Shown one piece after another: positions 51,449 to 60,865 of a DNA stretch of 64,000 nt. The position numbers and the translations under genes were made by a program. This stretch comes from Pseudomonas extremaustralis. Its GTDB lineage: Bacteria; Pseudomonadota; Gammaproteobacteria; Pseudomonadales; Pseudomonadaceae. The stretch lies in the NCBI RefSeq assembly GCF_900102035.1, contig NZ_LT629689.1, positions 2,650,001-2,714,000 on the forward strand, written 5' to 3'. Within the stretch, counting starts at the first letter, position 1, and each line of letters starts with the position of its first letter. The notes under the pieces were generated by a model. That model searched no databases. It was not told where the DNA came from and saw nothing but the letters and a program-made list of their open reading frames with translations.

Positions 51449-52187
51449 TCATAACTCATCCTCTAAATCATTGAAAGCTTCAGCTTTCTGTAGCTCAGCA
51501 TACTGCTGATGGACTTAATTATGTACTCATTATTTCAAGTTGGGAATTACGATGCTCAGCGACTCTCTGAATGGCCCGACTAGATTACTTTGGACCAGCT
51601 TGACGTTCGCGAGCACCTGATACGTCTTGGTAACGTCAAAACCTCGGAGCCGGAACCCAGTCGCTATGTAGTGGTCAACTGATCCCAGCCAGATGTAGCA
51701 TTGCCCATTACCGTTGCAGCGGCTCTACGTAAAGCAGTTGACTAAAGCCAGAAATCGGCCAATTGCGGCCGTTCCGTGCTAATTATTGTAGGTCAATGAT
51801 CATGCGTTCGGTTTCAATCGAATGCCTCGCAATCGTAGCCTGCCGTCTCAGAGTTCAAACTTCCGGCTCTCGCCACCCCTGCAAAGCGTGCCAAGGCGGT
51901 CAAGCTGACCAAAGCTGCCATTCGTGACCGACTGCTTTCGAGCTCTGAATAGTTACTCGTTAGGGCATATGTAAGCACTGCGTTTCTCCCCCCCCGCCCC
52001 ACGAACAAGCAACCGAGCAGCGCCGGCACATCCAAGCACTACAGATACCATTCACACACCACGCACCACATCAATGCGCACCACCGGCTATCGCACGCAA
52101 TTAGCGCACTTCCCCGTCTTTCTATCCTGTCCTACGCCCCAATTCCCTCGAGCTAACTCCTGGCACGAATCATGCTTTTGTAATATT
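51449..52187. other. gene-free degenerate region at the island edge
   Basis: About 740 bp with no intact gene. Two short frames look like decayed coding pieces: 51590-51682 plus strand (LDQLDVREHLIRLGNVKTSE..., ending TGA) and 51866-51952 plus strand (ALATPAKRAKAVKLTKAAIR..., ending TAG). No family was recognised, and no integrase remnant could be identified. Base composition is visibly more AT-rich than the flanking pca genes. Confidence 0.5.
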
Positions 52188-52204
52188 ATTCAAGCTACTT
52201 GAAT
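52188..52204. promoter_or_regulatory. candidate operator O1, ATTCAAG-N3-CTTGAAT
   Basis: A perfect 7-bp inverted repeat ATTCAAG-CTA-CTTGAAT 30 bp before the binding-protein gene at 52235. Near copies occur at 58129 and 58294 before the second transport operon. The likely binder is the XRE-cupin regulator encoded at 57241. Confidence 0.6.
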
Positions 52205-52234
52205 ATAAATTTAAGTACTTCAAGGGGAATACCA

Positions 52235-53077
52235 ATGACGCGTTTCACTCTAAAGGCGCTGTCGCTCGTCACGCTGTGCAGTATTTCTCTAGCGCACGCA
52301 GACGATTTGCTGCAGCGCATCAAGCAGAAAAACGAGATAGTCGTTGCCACCGAGGCGCGTTTTGCGCCGTTCGAATCGGTCGAGAATGGCAAGATTGTCG
52401 GCTATGGCGCAGACCTGATGCATTACGTACTGGATGCTGACTTGCCCGGCGTCAAGGTGCGCCAGCTCGATCTACCGTTTCAAGGGATTTTGCCTGGCCT
52501 GGATACCCGCAAATTCGACTTCGTTGTGACATCGGTGACAGTCAATAAGGCGCGTTTCGAGCAATTCGCTTTTACCGCCCCTATTGCCGAGTCCACCGTT
52601 GCACTGCTCAAGCGCGCCGACGACACCAATATCAAGGCGTTGACTGACTTGAACGGCCGGGTGATTGGCTCTCAAGTAGGTTCCGGGCAGTTGGCAGTGC
52701 TACAAGCACTGGATACCAAGCTCAAAGCTCAGGGCCAACCGGGCCTCAAGCAGATCAAAGAGTATGTGAGCTTCGATGAGGCTTATGCGGATTTGGCCAA
52801 TGGTCGTCTCGATGGCGTGGCACAGTCGCTTTCCAACTTAGGCCCGTTGATGAAAGCCCGTCCGGGGCTTTTCACAACGCTGCCGGAGATGGCGGGTCCA
52901 GTGACGTATTTCGGCTGGGTCGGTCGCAAGGATGCTGACAGCGCAAGCCTGGTGAAGCTATTTAGCGAGGGCATTGCCCGCGCAGCGAAAGATGGCACCT
53001 TAAAGACGCTGCAGGATAAGTGGTTCGGTTTCACCATGGACTTGCCTGCCGATGCCATGCCAGTACCGAGCATCTGA
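52235..53077 (+). CDS. polar amino-acid-type ABC substrate-binding protein
   Basis: A 280-aa family 3 periplasmic binding protein. Signal peptide LKALSLVTLCSISLAHA, then the family opening IKQKNEIVVATEARFAPFESVENGKIVGYGADLMHYV, the domain-crossover KFDFVVTSVTVNKARFEQFAFTAPIAES, and LNGRVIGSQVGSGQLAVLQ. AAGGGG precedes the ATG. It feeds the two permeases and ATPase encoded directly after. The ligand is probably an amino acid or a carbamoyl/ureido compound, given the hydrolase gene in the same operon; the latter is inference. Confidence 0.88.
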   Translation: MTRFTLKALSLVTLCSISLAHADDLLQRIKQKNEIVVATEARFAPFESVENGKIVGYGADLMHYVLDADLPGVKVRQLDLPFQGILPGLDTRKFDFVVTSVTVNKARFEQFAFTAPIAESTVALLKRADDTNIKALTDLNGRVIGSQVGSGQLAVLQALDTKLKAQGQPGLKQIKEYVSFDEAYADLANGRLDGVAQSLSNLGPLMKARPGLFTTLPEMAGPVTYFGWVGRKDADSASLVKLFSEGIARAAKDGTLKTLQDKWFGFTMDLPADAMPVPSI

Positions 53078-53084
53078 GCCGCTG

Positions 53085-53744
53085 ATGATGAATGATTTCA
53101 GCAGCCGTCTCGCGCTCTATTGGCCTGCCTTGATCGACGGTGCAATAACCACATTGTGGTTGTGCGCCATCGGCATGCTGCTGGGTTTCATTCTCGGCGT
53201 AGTAATTCATCTAATTGCCAATGGTCGCAGCCGTGCCGGCAGAGCATTCACCAGGGTGTATGTCAGTTTCTTTCGCGGTACGCCAATGCTGGCGCAGCTG
53301 CTGCTTCTGTTTTATCTCCCATCGGCCCTGGGTCTGGATGTGCCACCAATGGTGGCTGCTGCTACGGCACTTGCACTGAATACGGCGGCTTATCAGTCGC
53401 AGATATTGAGCAGCGGTTTCGCCGCAATCCCCAAGGGACAGATGGAAGCGGCGGCCGTGTTTGCCATCGGCAAATACAAAACGCTGTTTCATATCCAACT
53501 GCCACAGGTGTTGCGCCTCACCTCACCCGCGCTGATCTCCGAGTTGATCGATGTGATCAAGGTTTCAGCGGTGGTTTCGGTCATCTCCATCACTGATTTG
53601 ATGCGCGTCAGCCAGCAACTGGTTTCACAGACTTACCGCCCGCTTGAGGTGTATCTGGTGGCGGGCTTGTTTTATCTCGCGCTGACAAGCCTGTTGAGCG
53701 TGCTCGGCAGCCTGCTGGAACGTCGCTGGAAGGAGCTCAAGTGA
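53085..53744 (+). CDS. amino-acid ABC transporter permease (HisM/HisQ type)
   Basis: A 219-aa membrane protein with five TM helices. N-terminal YWPALIDGAITTLWLCAIGMLLGF, family box YVSFFRGTPMLAQLLLLFYLPSAL, EAA loop MEAAAVFAIGKYKTLFHIQLPQVLRL. It pairs with the next permease, which starts inside its stop codon. An ATG three bases later is equally possible as start. Confidence 0.9.
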   Translation: MMNDFSSRLALYWPALIDGAITTLWLCAIGMLLGFILGVVIHLIANGRSRAGRAFTRVYVSFFRGTPMLAQLLLLFYLPSALGLDVPPMVAAATALALNTAAYQSQILSSGFAAIPKGQMEAAAVFAIGKYKTLFHIQLPQVLRLTSPALISELIDVIKVSAVVSVISITDLMRVSQQLVSQTYRPLEVYLVAGLFYLALTSLLSVLGSLLERRWKELK

Positions 53745-54391
53745 TGCAAGAATTATTGAGTTATCTGCCAGATTTTGCCAATGCACTGCTGGTCACGCTA
53801 GGTATTAGCCTTACTGCCGCTGCGATGGGCTTACTGCTGGGATTTGGGCTCAACGCCTTGCGCATGGCGGTCCCAGGATTTCTAGCGATCTATCGCGTTT
53901 ACGTGTGGCTGATCCGCGGGACACCTTTTCTCGCCCAACTCGCGATTATTTATTTCGGGCTGCCCGTCATCGGTCTGCGGCTGGAAGCCGTTGAGGCAAG
54001 CATCCTGTCGCTGGCCATATACAGTGCTGCTTACTTTGCCGAACTGTTCCGTTCTGCCTGGGCAAGCGTGCCCAACGGTCAAGTGGAAGCGGCGCGGGTG
54101 CATGGTATTTCACGCAGCCGTGTGTTCTGGCACATACAAGCGCCGCAAGCGCTGGCATTCGCCCTCCCGCTACTGGGCAATCAGGTGATCCTGACCATCA
54201 AGGAAAGCGCCGTCACTTCGATTATTACTGTGCCAGAACTGACCATGACAGCCGGACGCATCGTATCCACCACCTTTTCCTACGTATTGCCGTACGCCCT
54301 GCTGGTGTTGAGCTACTGGCTGCTGACCTCAACGGTCGCCGCTGTCGCCAGCGCACTGGGGCGGCGCATGACACGCCATCTACGAGGCTGA
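53741..54391 (+). CDS. amino-acid ABC transporter permease (HisM/HisQ type)
   Basis: A 216-aa membrane protein with five TM helices; YRVYVWLIRGTPFLAQLAIIYFGLP and the EAA loop VEAARVHGISRSRVFWHIQAPQAL. It is the second channel half, with a 4-bp overlap to the first and 4 bp to the ATPase gene. Confidence 0.9.
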   Translation: MMQELLSYLPDFANALLVTLGISLTAAAMGLLLGFGLNALRMAVPGFLAIYRVYVWLIRGTPFLAQLAIIYFGLPVIGLRLEAVEASILSLAIYSAAYFAELFRSAWASVPNGQVEAARVHGISRSRVFWHIQAPQALAFALPLLGNQVILTIKESAVTSIITVPELTMTAGRIVSTTFSYVLPYALLVLSYWLLTSTVAAVASALGRRMTRHLRG

Positions 54392-54395
54392 ACAG

Positions 54396-55202
54396 ATGAC
54401 TACCCTACCGCTTCTTAACTTGCGTGGTGTTGGTAAATCCTATGGCTCGAACCGCGTGCTCAGTGGGTTTGACCTGCGCGTGCAGGCCGGAGAAATCGTA
54501 TCGCTGATCGGACCTTCAGGCTCCGGAAAAACCACCGCCCTGCGCTGCATGAACTTCCTTGAACGCTATGACGAAGGTGAGATCTGGATCGATGGTCAAC
54601 TGCTGGGCTACAGCGGCTCGGGCAGGCGTGAAACCGACCGCGACAGCAAAGCCAAGATCGATGAGGTGCGCAACCCACTGTCCATGGTGTTCCAGCAATT
54701 CAATTTGTGGCCCCACATGACCGTGCGCGAGAACGTCATGGCGCCCCTGGTACTCGGCAAGAAAATCGCCAAGGAGCAGGCCCGCAGCCTGGCTGATCAG
54801 GCATTGGCACGGGTCGGCTTGAGCGCCAAGGCGGATGCGTACCCGGCTCGCCTCTCCGGCGGACAACAGCAACGCGTCGGCATTGCCCGGGCCCTGGCAG
54901 TAAAACCGCGGCTGATGCTACTCGACGAACCGACCTCGGCGCTGGACCCGGAACTCGTCGAGGAAGTGCTGCAAGTCATTCGCAGCCTTGCGAACGATGG
55001 CATGACCATGGTGATGGTGACCCATGAAATGAGTTTCGCCGCACAGATTTCCAGTCAGGTGGTGTTTATGGAAGCAGGAAAAATAATTGAAACCGGTACT
55101 CCGCAGGCACTGTTCCAGGCACCAAAGACGGAACGCTTACAGCAGTTTCTCAGCCCCTGGTTTGACCGCAGCCTCACTCCACGCGTGCAGGTGACCCCAT
55201 GA
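54396..55202 (+). CDS. amino-acid ABC transporter ATP-binding protein (GlnQ/HisP type)
   Basis: A 268-aa ATPase: Walker A GPSGSGKTTALRCMN, Q-loop SMVFQQFNLWPHMTV, signature LSGGQQQRVGIARAL, Walker B LMLLDEPTSALDPELV, switch His MVTHEMSFA. Its stop codon overlaps the hydrolase start (ATGA), which ties import to cytosolic hydrolysis of the imported compound. Confidence 0.92.
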   Translation: MTTLPLLNLRGVGKSYGSNRVLSGFDLRVQAGEIVSLIGPSGSGKTTALRCMNFLERYDEGEIWIDGQLLGYSGSGRRETDRDSKAKIDEVRNPLSMVFQQFNLWPHMTVRENVMAPLVLGKKIAKEQARSLADQALARVGLSAKADAYPARLSGGQQQRVGIARALAVKPRLMLLDEPTSALDPELVEEVLQVIRSLANDGMTMVMVTHEMSFAAQISSQVVFMEAGKIIETGTPQALFQAPKTERLQQFLSPWFDRSLTPRVQVTP

Positions 55203-56431
55203 TTGCCGATCAAGTGATGCAAGCCGTTTCATCGGAACGATTGCAGCGTTTGTTGGAGACCCTGGCAACCTTCGGGCCCGGCATCGATGGCGGAATGAAC
55301 CGGCAGGCGTTGTCCGAAGAAGACCTCCAGGCCCGCGCCTGGCTGATTGACGAAGCCCGAAAACTTGACTGCAAAGTGTGGACCGACGCCGGTGCCAACC
55401 TGTTCATCCGCCGCGAAGGCCGTGAGGACTTACCGCCAGTGATGACCGGCAGCCACGTCGACACCCAACCCACAGGCGGCAAGCTTGACGGCTGTTACGG
55501 GGTAATGGCCGGGCTTGAATGCCTGTATGCGTTGGCAGAACTCAACGTCAGCACCCGCCGCCCAATCGAAGTGGTGGTCTGGACCAACGAAGAAGGCAGC
55601 CGCTTCAGTCCGGGAGCGATGGGCTCCAGCGCCTACGTGGACCCGGCACGGCTGCAGACCTATCGAAACAACCTTGACGTTGCGGGTATCTCGGTCGGAG
55701 AGGCACTGGACGCTCACGCCCTGCGCTTTGCCGACCTGCCACTGCGCGAAAAAATCGCCACACACGCCTTTGTCGAGTTGCACATTGAGCAAGGCCCGGT
55801 ATTGGAGCAAGCCAATGTCCCGCTAGGAGTGGTTTCCGGTATTCAGGGCGTGCGCTGGTATCAAGTGCGCTGCAAAGGTGCTTCGGCACATGCAGGAACC
55901 ACGCCGACTCACATGCGGCGCGATGCGTTGTTGCTCGCCATGGAATCCCTGGGCCGCATTGACGCACTGGCCGAACAACTCGCCGGTGACGACAAGCGCC
56001 TGACATTCGGCCGCTGGAGCGTCTCGCCCAATGCAATCAATACGATTGCCGGCGAAGCAACCTTCAGCATCGACTTCCGCCACGCCGATCCAGCGGTTCT
56101 CGACTCCTTCGATAACGCCCTGAGTGCCTGCCTGCCTGCCGACGCCGAACTGACCAGCCTGTTCAGCCACAGCCCGACCGCGTTCGATCATCAGGTCATC
56201 AATGTGTTGGAGAACGCCTGCGACGCCACAGGACTGGCCTGGCAATCGATACGTTCTGGCGCTTTCCACGACGCCATGTATTTGGCCGGGCACTGTCCTA
56301 CAGCAATGCTTTTTGTACCCAGCCGGGACGGCATAAGCCACAACCCGAAGGAATTCACAGATCCCGCGCAATTGAAAGCAGGCGCCCAGGCATTGGCCTG
56401 GAGCTTGGTTGCACTTGCAGAACAACCCTGA
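55199..56431 (+). CDS. M20 Zn hydrolase: N-carbamoyl-L-amino-acid hydrolase / allantoate amidohydrolase
   Basis: A 410-aa dinuclear metallohydrolase. Metal ligands are visible in TGSHVDTQPTGGKLDG (His, Asp), WTNEEGSRFSPGAMGS (Glu), FVELHIEQGPVLE (His) and DGISHNPKEF (His), with a dimerisation lid domain GVRWYQVRCKGASAHAGTTP. Members cleave N-carbamoyl amino acids, allantoate or ureidoglycolate to release ammonia and CO2. The neighbouring genes favour a ring-opened ureide as substrate, but carbamoylase and allantoate hydrolase cannot be told apart here. Confidence 0.88.
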   Translation: MIADQVMQAVSSERLQRLLETLATFGPGIDGGMNRQALSEEDLQARAWLIDEARKLDCKVWTDAGANLFIRREGREDLPPVMTGSHVDTQPTGGKLDGCYGVMAGLECLYALAELNVSTRRPIEVVVWTNEEGSRFSPGAMGSSAYVDPARLQTYRNNLDVAGISVGEALDAHALRFADLPLREKIATHAFVELHIEQGPVLEQANVPLGVVSGIQGVRWYQVRCKGASAHAGTTPTHMRRDALLLAMESLGRIDALAEQLAGDDKRLTFGRWSVSPNAINTIAGEATFSIDFRHADPAVLDSFDNALSACLPADAELTSLFSHSPTAFDHQVINVLENACDATGLAWQSIRSGAFHDAMYLAGHCPTAMLFVPSRDGISHNPKEFTDPAQLKAGAQALAWSLVALAEQP

Positions 56432-56447
56432 ACCCATAGGAACTCAT

Positions 56448-57158
56448 ATGACCAACATCACACATAGCCATGACTATCCAGCCTGCTGCCAGCCCGACAA
56501 CGGCTCCTCGCTGGGCATCAACGCCACGTTGAAAGAACCGATCTCGGCCGATGGCACTCCAGTCCTGGGCGAAAGCTACACAGTGCCTGCCCGTTGTGGC
56601 CGCGCCGTCCGCCTGAAAGCTGGCCAGGTCATCAAAATCGTCAACACTCACGGCACCCAGGTATGTGACACCTGGTTGTTCAACAGCGAAGACATGAGCG
56701 AATTCCTGTCGATGGAACATGCTCGCGCGCATTGCAACAGCATCATTCCCAAAGCTGGCGACACGCTGTTCAGTAACCGTCGCCGCACGATCGGCACCCT
56801 GCTGACCGACACCTCACCGGGCATTCACGACACCTTGATGGCTGCGTGTGATCTGCACCGCTACACCAACCTGGGAGTAGAGGGTTATCACGACAGCTGC
56901 GCGGATAACATGCGTCTGGCCTTGCAGGCTATCGGTCTGCGCTCCCATGAAGTTCCGCAGCCTTTCAATCTGTGGATGAATATTCCGGTCAAGCCTGATT
57001 ACACTGTTGAATGGTTGCCGCCGGTATCCAAAGCAGGGGACTACGTTGAAATCCGTGCAGACATGGACGTTATCGTGGTGATGTCCGCCTGCCCTCAGGA
57101 CATCGTGCCTATCAATGACCTTAACCCGGTGGAAGTTACCTTCTCGGTTCACGGCTAA
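56448..57158 (+). CDS. DUF1989 / urea-carboxylase-associated family protein
   Basis: A 236-aa cytosolic protein of the DUF1989 family, often found beside urea carboxylase or amidase genes. Conserved segments: VPARCGRAVRLKAGQVIKIVNTHGTQVCDTWLFN, EFLSMEHARAH, and YHDSCADNMRLALQAIG with conserved His and Cys that could bind metal. Some members act in degradation of guanidine or carbamoyl compounds. It starts 16 bp after the hydrolase, so it is in the same operon. Confidence 0.85.
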   Translation: MTNITHSHDYPACCQPDNGSSLGINATLKEPISADGTPVLGESYTVPARCGRAVRLKAGQVIKIVNTHGTQVCDTWLFNSEDMSEFLSMEHARAHCNSIIPKAGDTLFSNRRRTIGTLLTDTSPGIHDTLMAACDLHRYTNLGVEGYHDSCADNMRLALQAIGLRSHEVPQPFNLWMNIPVKPDYTVEWLPPVSKAGDYVEIRADMDVIVVMSACPQDIVPINDLNPVEVTFSVHG

Positions 57159-57240
57159 TCGTCAATATCCCAGTAGACGACAGGCCTCCGTAACCCTAGG
57201 ATGCCTGTCGCTCACTTCGTACAAACTTTTCGAGGGATGC

Positions 57241-57846
57241 ATGTCCACACCCAGCAAAACGCCAGTAGCCAAATCCCAGCATTCCGATGGCCTGCCGAGC
57301 TTGAGCGTTCGTCTTCGCCATGCGCGCAAGGTGGCAGGCCTGACTCTCAAGCAAGTTGCCCAGGCTGCCAAGTGCTCCGAAAGCCTGATCTCCAAGCTGG
57401 AAAACGACGCAGCATCGCCTTCACTGGCCATGCTGCACCGCCTGGCACTCGCGCTCGGCAGCAACGTGTCGGAGCTGACGTCTGAAGACTGGGAGTCTGA
57501 AGAGCCCGTGCTGCGCGCCGGCGGTCGACAAGTGAGTCGTTTCGCACAAGGCACCGCGAAAGGCTATATCGATCTGGAACGCATCACTCATCTGCAAAAA
57601 GGCGGGCTGCTGCAAGGCGATATCCATATCGTTTCTCCTGGCATGGTCAGCGACATGATCGAGCATGCGGGTGAAGAGATGGGTTATGTGATCGAGGGCA
57701 GCCTCGACCTGACTCTCGGCGAGATCACCTACACGCTGAATGCTGGCGATTCCTTTCACTTCCCCAGCAACGTACCCCATGGCTATCGCAATTCGACCAA
57801 GAGTGTCGTCCGTATACTTTGGATCAACACGCCCGCAACGTTCTAA
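57241..57846 (+). CDS. XRE-cupin transcriptional regulator
   Basis: A 201-aa regulator: N-terminal Cro/C1 HTH ([40 protein letters not shown]) and a C-terminal cupin (DMIEHAGEEMGYVIEGSLDLTLGE, SFHFPSNVPHGYRNS). It belongs to the PuuR/HigA-like class that controls amine and amino-acid catabolism. The ATG at 57241 follows GAGGGATGC; an upstream frame is non-coding. It lies between the two transport operons, each preceded by ATTCAAG-N3-CTTGAAT-like sites. Confidence 0.88.
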   Translation: MSTPSKTPVAKSQHSDGLPSLSVRLRHARKVAGLTLKQVAQAAKCSESLISKLENDAASPSLAMLHRLALALGSNVSELTSEDWESEEPVLRAGGRQVSRFAQGTAKGYIDLERITHLQKGGLLQGDIHIVSPGMVSDMIEHAGEEMGYVIEGSLDLTLGEITYTLNAGDSFHFPSNVPHGYRNSTKSVVRILWINTPATF

Positions 57847-58341
57847 TAAACTGCTGTCGGTACACGGCAACGTCCGCCTCGTCGACACCGCCGCTGACAG
57901 CGGCGCCCAACATCCAACAACATGCACCGCTCTGATCTGAAATGCATCTTCTGCTGTGAAAACCAGGAGCGCAGCCTTGTTGGCAAAGTATTGTCAGCAC
58001 GCCGCCTCGCAACGCCGTTAGCTCATACAGGTGTTGCATTTGCGGTGCTCTAGGCGATGTCAGCATAGATGGAAATCATCCGACCACAACGCCCTCGACG
58101 TGCCTTCAACGTCATAACTGGCAATATTAATCAAGCACCTTGAATATTTATCCTGCCCCGTCCTCTATTAGTGCAACCTCCGTCCCAACGCATCAAACCA
58201 GCGCAACTTAGGTTGGCGAAAGACCTTTGATTTGTGGTGCTACATGGCAATAGATCGCGTCTGCGAATTAGGCATGAACATTGCTTTCACGTTATTAAAG
58301 TAACTTGAATTTAATGTAAGCCACTATAATCAGGGGAACGT
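57847..58341. other. 495-bp intergenic region with two operator copies
   Basis: No gene seen. It holds O2 at 58129-58145 (AATCAAG-CAC-CTTGAAT) and O3 at 58294-58310 (ATTAAAG-TAA-CTTGAAT), each matching the perfect O1 at 52188 in 13 of 14 arm positions. O3 lies 31 bp before the BMP gene, the same placement as O1 before its gene. Confidence 0.55.
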
Positions 58342-59340
58342 ATGACCCAATCCAGAGTCACGACTCCCTTCACCTTGCTCGCTCGCATTGCAGCGATAAC
58401 TACCATCTGCTTCTCGTGTGTCTACGCGGGGACAGTTGCTGCGGATCCGTTGAAAGTTGCCATTGTGCTAGCCGGCAACATCACTGACCGTTCCTTCAAC
58501 CAGTCCGGTTATGAGGGTGTAATTCAGGCACGCGACGCACTGAAGATCGAAGTGGCCTACAGCGAAAAGGTCCCGCAACCAGACCAGACTCAAGCCTTGG
58601 CAGACTATGCCCGACGCGGCTATGACGTGGTGATTGGTTATGGGGGCGAGTTTCAGGATTCAGTGGACCGGGTTGCCAAACGCAACAGCAAGACCCAGTT
58701 CCTGGTTGTAAACGGCACCAAAAGCGGCGGCAATGTCTCGACGCTGGCGTTCGATATGAAGGACATGGGTTATGTCATTGGCTATATCGGCGGCAAAACG
58801 TCACTGAGCGGAGTGGGTGGTTTTGTCGGTGCGCAAAAAATCAAAGCGTACTCCGACCTCAACGACGGTTTCGTCCAAGGCTTCAAGGCCGCCCGACCAC
58901 AGGGCCAGGTCCTGAGTGCATGGACCAACGACTGGGATGACCTGGCCAAAGGCAAAGAAGCGGCCTTGAATCTGATTGGGCAGAAAGCCGATGTGGTGTT
59001 CCCGACCATGGATAACGCTGTACTTGGCAGCCTGCAAGCAGTCCGTCAGGAAAACAAACAGAGGTTCGGCATTTACTACGACGCTTTGAGTGACTGGCCG
59101 GATAACCTGCTGCAATCAGCCGTGCTGGATATGCGCGGGGCGCTGCTGACGGTGCTCACTCAGGCGCAAAGTTCGTCACTAGGCGGTAAGTCTTATGTTT
59201 ACGGCTTTGAAACGCCCAAGGCCTTCCGCCTCGGTAGCTATGGCAAAGCAGTATCTGAGCAGACCAAGACCGATGCCGCGGCATTGATCGAGACCATCAA
59301 GCAGCGCAATGCCAGCCAGCAGTCGCAGCGGTGGCGGTAA
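58342..59340 (+). CDS. BMP-family (nucleoside-type) ABC substrate-binding protein
   Basis: A 332-aa binding protein of the basic-membrane-protein/PnrA family: signal peptide ending YAGTVAA, then VAIVLAGNITDRSFNQSGYEGV, YDVVIGYGGEFQDSV, IGYIGGKTSLSGVGGFVGAQKIKAYSDLNDGFVQGFKAA. The family binds purine nucleosides, and some members bind other heterocycles. AGGGGAA precedes the ATG. First gene of the second transport operon, with operator O3 just upstream. Confidence 0.87.
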   Translation: MTQSRVTTPFTLLARIAAITTICFSCVYAGTVAADPLKVAIVLAGNITDRSFNQSGYEGVIQARDALKIEVAYSEKVPQPDQTQALADYARRGYDVVIGYGGEFQDSVDRVAKRNSKTQFLVVNGTKSGGNVSTLAFDMKDMGYVIGYIGGKTSLSGVGGFVGAQKIKAYSDLNDGFVQGFKAARPQGQVLSAWTNDWDDLAKGKEAALNLIGQKADVVFPTMDNAVLGSLQAVRQENKQRFGIYYDALSDWPDNLLQSAVLDMRGALLTVLTQAQSSSLGGKSYVYGFETPKAFRLGSYGKAVSEQTKTDAAALIETIKQRNASQQSQRWR

Positions 59341-59347
59341 AAACCTG

Positions 59348-60865
59348 ATGAGCTATTTACAACTGGAGGGAATCGGCAAGCGATTCGGGGACTTCACGGC
59401 CCTGGAGGACGTCACTCTGGGAGTAAGCAAAGGCAGTATCCATGCGCTGTTAGGTGAAAATGGTGCGGGTAAAACCACACTGATGAACATCCTCTACGGC
59501 TTTTACCAACCGGACACGGGCGTGATTCGCCTTGATGGTCGGGAGCTGTCAATCGACTCGCCCCGTCAGGCCCTGTCTGAAGGTATTGGCATGATCCACC
59601 AGCATTTCATGCTCGTGGATAATCTGAGCGTTTTGGAGAATGTCATCCTTGGCTTGCCGGGCCGCCTGCGCCTGAAACTCGCTGATCACCGTCGCAAGCT
59701 GATCGAACTCAGCGCTCAGGTCGGCCTGGATGTAGCTCCTGACCGCCTGATCTGGCAACTGCCGATAGGCATGCATCAGCGGGTGGAAATCCTCAAGGCG
59801 CTGTATCGGGACGTGGAAGTGCTCATTCTGGATGAACCCACCAGCGTTCTGGCCCCTACCGAGATCGACGCATTTCTGCAAATTCTGGAGAACTTGCGCT
59901 CAATGGGCAAAACCATGCTGTTCATCACGCACAAGCTCGATGAGGTGTTTCGGGTTTATGATCGGGTGACGGTACTGCGCCGGGGCAATGTCGTCGGACA
60001 CGCGCAGGTTAGTGAGAGCACGCCACAGGAAATTTCCCGGCTGATGGTCGGCCGCGAACTGGCCCAGCCCGTCGAGCTTCCCAAGGTTGTACAGGGTCCG
60101 GTTGTGCTCAAGGTCCGGGCTTTGTCAGCCAATAATGATCGCGGCATTCAGGCGTTGAATGCTGTCAGCTTCGAGATCCGAGCGGGGGAAGTGCTGGGTA
60201 TCGTCGGCGTTGACGGCAACGGCCAGGCGGAGCTCGCGGATACGATCGCCGGAATGCGCCATGCGCAGTCCGGGGAAGTCTGCATGCGCGGCCAGTCGAT
60301 GCTTGGCCACGATGTCGCCAGCCGCCGGAAACGGTTCAGGGTCGGCTATGTTCCCGAAGATCGCCACAGTACCGGGCTGGTCCTGGATTTCACGCTGTGG
60401 GAAAACGCCATGCTGCGCGATCACCGACGCTCACCGTTTTCGCGTTTCGCCCTGCTCAAATCAAAACGTGCGCGGGAGATTACCCAAGACTGGTGCTCCC
60501 GATACGACGTGCGCATGCATTAGGTTGACCAGCAAGTGCGATTCCTCTCCGGAGGCAACCAGCAAAAACTGATTTTTGCCCGGGAAGTCGAATGCGACCC
60601 TGACCTGCTGATCGTCATGCAGCCATGCAAAGGCTTGGATGTTGGAGCTATCGAAGCAGTGCAAGGGGTCGTGCGCGAGCAACGGCAAGCGGGCAAAGCG
60701 GTGCTTTACATATCGACGGAGCTGGAAGAAGTCATGGCGATTTCTGATCGTATTGGCGTGATGTGCGCTGGTCATCTGACTGGTGTACTGAATCGCGCCG
60801 ACGCCACGGCGGACCTGATTGGTTCACTGATGACCAGCACGGCTTCACAAGAGGTTTTGTCATGA
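59348..60865 (+). pseudogene. ABC ATPase (two-domain, nucleoside type) with in-frame stop
   Basis: A 505-codon reading frame for a duplicated ATPase of the YufO/RbsA class is cut by TAG at 60521-60523 (...YDVRMH-stop-VDQQVRFLSGGNQQ). Domain 1 is complete (GENGAGKTTL; LPIGMHQRVEIL; LILDEPTSVLAPTE). Domain 2 has its P-loop (VDGNGQAELAD) before the stop but its signature LSGGNQQK and Walker B after it. That Walker B reads MQPCKGLDVG instead of the usual QPTRGLDVG, a sign of decay. Frame is kept on both sides, so one substitution caused it. A sequencing error or suppression is the alternative. Confidence 0.85.
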
